Assembly (NCBI GenBank): GCA_019136215.1
Contig: JAGVUP010000084.1
Coordinates: forward strand, 1 to 38,244
Direction: 5' to 3'
Length of the DNA: 38,244 nucleotides
DNA from: Chloroflexota bacterium
GTDB taxonomy: Bacteria > Chloroflexota > Anaerolineae > Anaerolineales > Anaerolineaceae
Shown here: positions 34,667 through 38,244 of the stretch, piece after piece
How positions within the stretch are numbered: position 1 is the first letter of the stretch
Layout of the letters: each line of letters begins with the position of its first letter
The notes under the pieces: generated by a model
The model's input: the letters and a program-made list of their open reading frames with translations, nothing else
What the model was told of the DNA's origin: nothing
The model's database searches: none
Program-made: the position numbers and the translations under genes

Positions 34667-35329
34667 ATGTCCGCAATGAAACTGGTTTTAGCTTCCACTT
34701 CCCCGCGCAGGAATGAACTCTTGCGTTTGCTGGGGATTCCCTTCGAGAAGCGACCATCCAACGCGGATGAAACCCACCCCAGAGACGTGGACGCGGTGCA
34801 GTACGTGCAGAAAATGGCGCGCCAAAAGGGTTTCGCGGTCGCGCGGGCGGATGGGGAATGGATCCTTTCAGGCGATACGATTGTCGCGCTGGATGGGCGG
34901 GTGGTCGGCAAGCCCGCGGACGAAGCTGAAGCCTTCGAGACTCTCAGGGCGCTGCGCGGGCGCGCGCACGACGTGTATACCGCCTTGTGCCTGCGCACCG
35001 GTACAGACGACGAGACGGTGGAAACCCTCTGCGCTACGGATGTCCATATGCGGGACTACTCCGAAGAAGACCTGGCGGCATATGTTGCCAGCGGGGACTA
35101 CCGCGATAAAGCCGGCGGATATGCCATCCAGCATCAGCGATTTCACCCGTGCACGGGCGTGACAGGCTGCTATGCGAATGTGATGGGGCTGCCGCTCTGC
35201 CACCTCGCCGTGCTGCTCAAGTCAGTGGGATGCGAGCCCAATGTGGATGTGCCCCAGGTCTGTCAGCAGTATAATGGAATCACTTGTGACGTCTATCCGC
35301 AGATTTACCGTAAAGAAATCACAGGGTAA
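34667..35329 (+). CDS. maf: Maf-family nucleotide pyrophosphatase
   Basis: This 220-residue house-cleaning enzyme hydrolyses non-canonical or dTTP/UTP-type nucleotides. The signature LASTSPRRNELL, then SGDTIVALDGRVVGKP (catalytic Asp) and DYRDKAGGYAIQ, identify it. It is unrelated to the flagellar-glycan Maf proteins despite the name. The last 15-20 residues extend slightly beyond the family average. A second in-frame Met (MKLVLAST) three codons later is an alternative start. Confidence 0.9.
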   Translation: MSAMKLVLASTSPRRNELLRLLGIPFEKRPSNADETHPRDVDAVQYVQKMARQKGFAVARADGEWILSGDTIVALDGRVVGKPADEAEAFETLRALRGRAHDVYTALCLRTGTDDETVETLCATDVHMRDYSEEDLAAYVASGDYRDKAGGYAIQHQRFHPCTGVTGCYANVMGLPLCHLAVLLKSVGCEPNVDVPQVCQQYNGITCDVYPQIYRKEITG

Positions 35330-35333
35330 TAAG

Positions 35334-37520
35334 ATGAAATTCTTTAATAAGATCCTTTTTGTGTTCCTGGCTGTGGTTCTGGCTCTTTCTGCCTGCAATG
35401 GCAATAAGACCGATCCTGCTGCTACCCAGACCCCGGGTCTGCCCGATCCGGTCATCAGTATCGGTTCCGTGCCGGACGTAGAACAAGCGGCAAAAGCTTA
35501 CCTGGACCTCTGGAAAGCGGAAGATTACGGGGCGATGTACAATCAACTCAGCCAGCTCACAAGGGATGCTCTTTCCCCGGAGGATTTTGAAAAAAGCCAC
35601 CGCAACACCGCCATCAAGCTCACCATGCAGGGCATGGATTACACGCTGCTTTCGAAGATGGTCAATCCGACCAACGCGCAGGTCAGCTACGAAATCCGCT
35701 ACACAACCGCACTGATGGGCGAAATCTCGCGCAATACCATCATGAACCTCACGCTCGAGAACGACATCTGGCGGGTGCAGTGGGAAGCGGGCATGATGCT
35801 TCCGGAACTGGCAGGCGGTAATTACCTGGAACTGGTCATTGAAGTTCCTGCCCGCGGAAATATCTATTCTTCGGACGCCTCTGATAATTACCCTCTGGTT
35901 TCTTTTGAGGACGCGGTCACGGTGATGATCACGCCCGGCAAGATCAATCCCGACAGCGAAGGAAAAATGGTTTCTCTCCTGGCGGAGATGTTTGACCGTT
36001 CCGAGGCTTCCATTTATGCCGAGTATGAAAATACCGCCGATTATCAATATTCCATCATTGGCGATGTCACCCGCGAAACAGCCGGCAAGTATTACGACCG
36101 GCTTTCACGCTACGACGCCATCTCGTTTTCTGATTTTCGCTCCCGCTTTTATCATGACGGAGGCATCGCGCCGCACGTGACCGGTTTTGTCCTTACCGTG
36201 CCGGCGGAGGAATTGGAAAAGTACCAGCGCTTGGGCTACACCGGTGAAGAAAAAATCGGCGCCTCTGGGCTTGAAGCCTGGGGCGAACAGTATCTCGCCG
36301 GCAAACACGGCGCTGATCTCTACGTGAAGGATCCCCAGGGGCAGGTTCTGACCAAGATCGCCAGCGTGCCGGCGCAGCCGGCTCAATCCATCTACAGCAC
36401 GATCAACAGCGCCTACCAATACCGTCTCCAGCAAAGTTTTGGCGACAAAATCGGGGCGATTGTTGTGATGGAACGCGACACCGGCAAGGTGATCGCGATG
36501 GTTTCGAACCCGGGCTATGACCCCAACGTCTTTATCTCGCCGAATTACACGGCATACTCGATCGCTGAAGTCACTCAAAACCCGCTCAATCCCATGTACA
36601 ACCGCGCGTCGCAAGGCGTTTATCCTCCAGGCTCGGTCTTCAAGATCGTCACCATGGCGGCGGCGCTCGAGACGGGCGTTTTTCAACCGACCTCGTCCTA
36701 TTATTGCGATAATTATTGGCGTGAAATGGATGGCTGGGTGGGCGAAGACTGGACCGTCAGCCACGGGTTTGGGCCTTCGGGTCAGTTGACCCTGCAGCAG
36801 GGTCTGATGCGGTCCAGCAACCCCTGGTTCTGGCATATCGCTTTTTCCCTGTGGAACGAAGGCTACCGCACTTCCATCCCGGATGAGGGCATTGAGTTTG
36901 GCTTGGGCAAAACGACTGGGATTGAGATCCCGGACTTCGCTGGCAGCATCAACCCCGCGCCGGCAAGTGTCAGCGAGTATGTGCAGATGGCAATCGGGCA
37001 AAGCACGTTGCAGGTGAGCCCGCTGCAGGTGGCTGCCTTTGTGGCGGCGATCGGCAATGGCGGTACCCTCTACCAGCCGACGCTGATTGAGCGGATCGGT
37101 CTGATGGGGCAGGAGCCGGTATTTACCTTCGAGCCGATCGTGGTCCGCGAGTTAAGTCTGCAGCCTTCCACGATCGAGGCAATCCAGGAAGCAATGGTCA
37201 TGGTCGTCCGAAACCCGGATGGCACAGCGCAGTTCAACTTCAAGAATTTCCCCTACAAGATTGCAGGCAAAACCGGCACCGCCGAAAACCCGCTTGGCAA
37301 GTCCCATGCCTGGTTTGGAGGCTACACCTGGGAGAACGACCCGGAGCATCCGGATATCGCCGTGGCTATCATTTTGGAGAATGCTGGCGAAGGCTCCGAA
37401 ATGGCGGCGCCGCTCTTCAGACGGGCGGTTGCCCTGTACTTCTCGGATGGGAAAAACGCCGGCGGGACGATGCCCTGGGAAGAAAGCCCCTATGTACCGA
37501 TCGTGCCGAAAGAGGAATAA
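35334..37520 (+). CDS. class B penicillin-binding protein with lipoprotein signal
   Basis: This 728-residue transpeptidase cross-links peptidoglycan. The N-terminus is a lipoprotein signal with lipobox LSAC (C21) where most PBPs have a membrane anchor. Next come an NTF2/MecA-N-like domain (about residues 45-155), a dimerisation domain, and the transpeptidase with S434-x-x-K437 (PPGSVFKI), S494/S495-N496 and K646-T-G-T. This domain order matches PBP2a/PBP3-type enzymes. I chose the ATG at 35334 because it alone gives the signal peptide; the open frame upstream is inside maf. It lies five bases after maf. Confidence 0.88.
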   Translation: MKFFNKILFVFLAVVLALSACNGNKTDPAATQTPGLPDPVISIGSVPDVEQAAKAYLDLWKAEDYGAMYNQLSQLTRDALSPEDFEKSHRNTAIKLTMQGMDYTLLSKMVNPTNAQVSYEIRYTTALMGEISRNTIMNLTLENDIWRVQWEAGMMLPELAGGNYLELVIEVPARGNIYSSDASDNYPLVSFEDAVTVMITPGKINPDSEGKMVSLLAEMFDRSEASIYAEYENTADYQYSIIGDVTRETAGKYYDRLSRYDAISFSDFRSRFYHDGGIAPHVTGFVLTVPAEELEKYQRLGYTGEEKIGASGLEAWGEQYLAGKHGADLYVKDPQGQVLTKIASVPAQPAQSIYSTINSAYQYRLQQSFGDKIGAIVVMERDTGKVIAMVSNPGYDPNVFISPNYTAYSIAEVTQNPLNPMYNRASQGVYPPGSVFKIVTMAAALETGVFQPTSSYYCDNYWREMDGWVGEDWTVSHGFGPSGQLTLQQGLMRSSNPWFWHIAFSLWNEGYRTSIPDEGIEFGLGKTTGIEIPDFAGSINPAPASVSEYVQMAIGQSTLQVSPLQVAAFVAAIGNGGTLYQPTLIERIGLMGQEPVFTFEPIVVRELSLQPSTIEAIQEAMVMVVRNPDGTAQFNFKNFPYKIAGKTGTAENPLGKSHAWFGGYTWENDPEHPDIAVAIILENAGEGSEMAAPLFRRAVALYFSDGKNAGGTMPWEESPYVPIVPKEE

Positions 37521-37522
37521 GC

Positions 37523-38244
37523 TTGAGCGTCTCAAAGCCGCTTATTTCAGAAGAAGTCCCAAAAGAATATACTGAAGGATTAGTGATTCGTTCGCAGGCT
37601 GGCTATCTGACGGTGCGGACGGATGATGGCGATATCCAGACCCGTCTGCGCGGGAGGCTGCGCCAGGGAAGAGCCGAAGGCGACCTGGTGGCGGTTGGAG
37701 ATATTGTGCGTGTAGCCGTTCATTCTGACGGAACGGGCAGCATCGAAGATGTTTTGCCGCGAAAAACCGTTTTCTCACGCCGGCTTTCCGGCGTCAACTA
37801 CGATTACCAGCAGATCATCCTGGCGAACGCTGACCTGGCGCTGCTGGTGTTCGCCTGCACCCAGCCCGACCCGAGCCACCGCATGCTCGACCGTTTTTTG
37901 GTAGTGACAGAGCGGGCGCATATCCCGGCAGTTATTGTGGTCAACAAGGTGGATTTGATGCCCATTGAGCAGGCAGACAGGCTCTTTGGCATGTACCGCT
38001 CGATCGGGTATGAAGTTATTTATGCCTCCGCGAAAAGCGGGCAGGGGATCGAGGCGCTCCGCGAACGCACGCGGGGAAAGCTCAGCACCCTGGCGGGACC
38101 TTCGGGCGTGGGCAAAAGCAGCCTGCTCAACGCGGTCATTCCAGGCTTGCGTTTGGAGGTGGGCGCTCTAAGCGAGGGCGTTGGGCGCGGAAAAGGGCGC
38201 CATACCACGCGGGTGCGCCAGCTCTACCCCCTCCCGGAAGGCGG
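37523..38244 (+). CDS. rsgA: ribosome small-subunit GTPase RsgA (3' partial)
   Basis: The first 240 residues of this circularly permuted GTPase are visible. After an N-terminal OB-type beta domain (about 15-85), the G4 motif NKVD (N141-D144) comes before the G1 loop GPSGVGKSS (G192-S200), the order diagnostic of RsgA/YjeQ. The switch region GRGKGRHTTR follows. The C-terminal zinc domain lies beyond the window. The start is a TTG with AGAGGA upstream, two bases after the PBP stop. It assists 30S maturation. Confidence 0.9.
   Translation, partial: MSVSKPLISEEVPKEYTEGLVIRSQAGYLTVRTDDGDIQTRLRGRLRQGRAEGDLVAVGDIVRVAVHSDGTGSIEDVLPRKTVFSRRLSGVNYDYQQIILANADLALLVFACTQPDPSHRMLDRFLVVTERAHIPAVIVVNKVDLMPIEQADRLFGMYRSIGYEVIYASAKSGQGIEALRERTRGKLSTLAGPSGVGKSSLLNAVIPGLRLEVGALSEGVGRGKGRHTTRVRQLYPLPEG

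Noticed and set aside
33652-34998. 448-codon - strand frame over rnz and maf
   Set aside because: It mirrors two clearly conserved genes on the + strand, has no recognisable motif, and reflects GC-rich codon bias.

Overview
The window looks like a chromosomal segment from a moderately GC-rich bacterium. My best guess is a Chloroflexota (Anaerolineae-like) genome. This rests on the overall feel of the proteins (lipoprotein-anchored penicillin-binding protein, frequent TTG/GTG starts in tightly coupled operons, capsule-type glycan genes) and not on a marker gene, so it is tentative. Every gene from 2063 to the right edge is on the + strand.

Left edge (1-2062): the C-terminal part of an RpiR-type SIS-domain regulator, a small two-helix membrane protein on the - strand, a 40-residue lysine-rich protein with its own terminator, and two intact tRNA-Ala genes (anticodons CGC and GGC). 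Broken tRNA-Ala-like pieces lie around the second tRNA. An AT-richer, essentially gene-free stretch follows.

Main block (2063-25471): one compact run of 23 co-directional genes, mostly overlapping or a few bases apart. It opens with a winged-helix regulator of the kind linked to exopolysaccharide loci, under a consensus promoter that contains a perfect inverted repeat. It then encodes GDP-fucose synthase, a Wzm/Wzt-type ABC polysaccharide exporter with a C-terminal glycan-binding domain, several glycosyltransferases and methyltransferases, and an unusually rich set of nonulosonic acid (sialic-acid-like sugar) genes. These are a PseB-like 4,6-dehydratase, two NeuB-type synthases of different architecture, a CMP-sugar synthetase fused to a HAD phosphatase, a second stand-alone CMP-sugar synthetase, and an SpsF-like nucleotidyltransferase fused to a zinc-ribbon methyltransferase. 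Two KpsC/KpsS-like proteins carry HP and S/T motifs, and a DUF115 (MptE/flagellar-Maf-like) protein is present; all three are candidate transferases for CMP-activated sugars. No aminotransferase, N-acetyltransferase or hydrolysing epimerase for the classical pseudaminic, legionaminic or neuraminic routes is in the window. A Kdn-like product, or precursors made elsewhere, are therefore the simplest readings.

Second block (25535-32207): two tandem paralogous GT2 glycosyltransferases, an FkbM methyltransferase, a GH13 alpha-glucan hydrolase, a YihY/BrkB-type membrane protein and another GT2. Several start directly after a -10-like hexamer with no ribosome-binding site, suggesting leaderless or nearly leaderless mRNAs. 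An 807-base gene-free gap with degenerate inverted repeats follows.

Right edge (33015-38244): housekeeping genes. Two small membrane proteins are followed by ribonuclease Z, a Maf nucleotide pyrophosphatase, a lipoprotein-type class B penicillin-binding protein and the first two thirds of the ribosome-assembly GTPase RsgA, cut by the window end.
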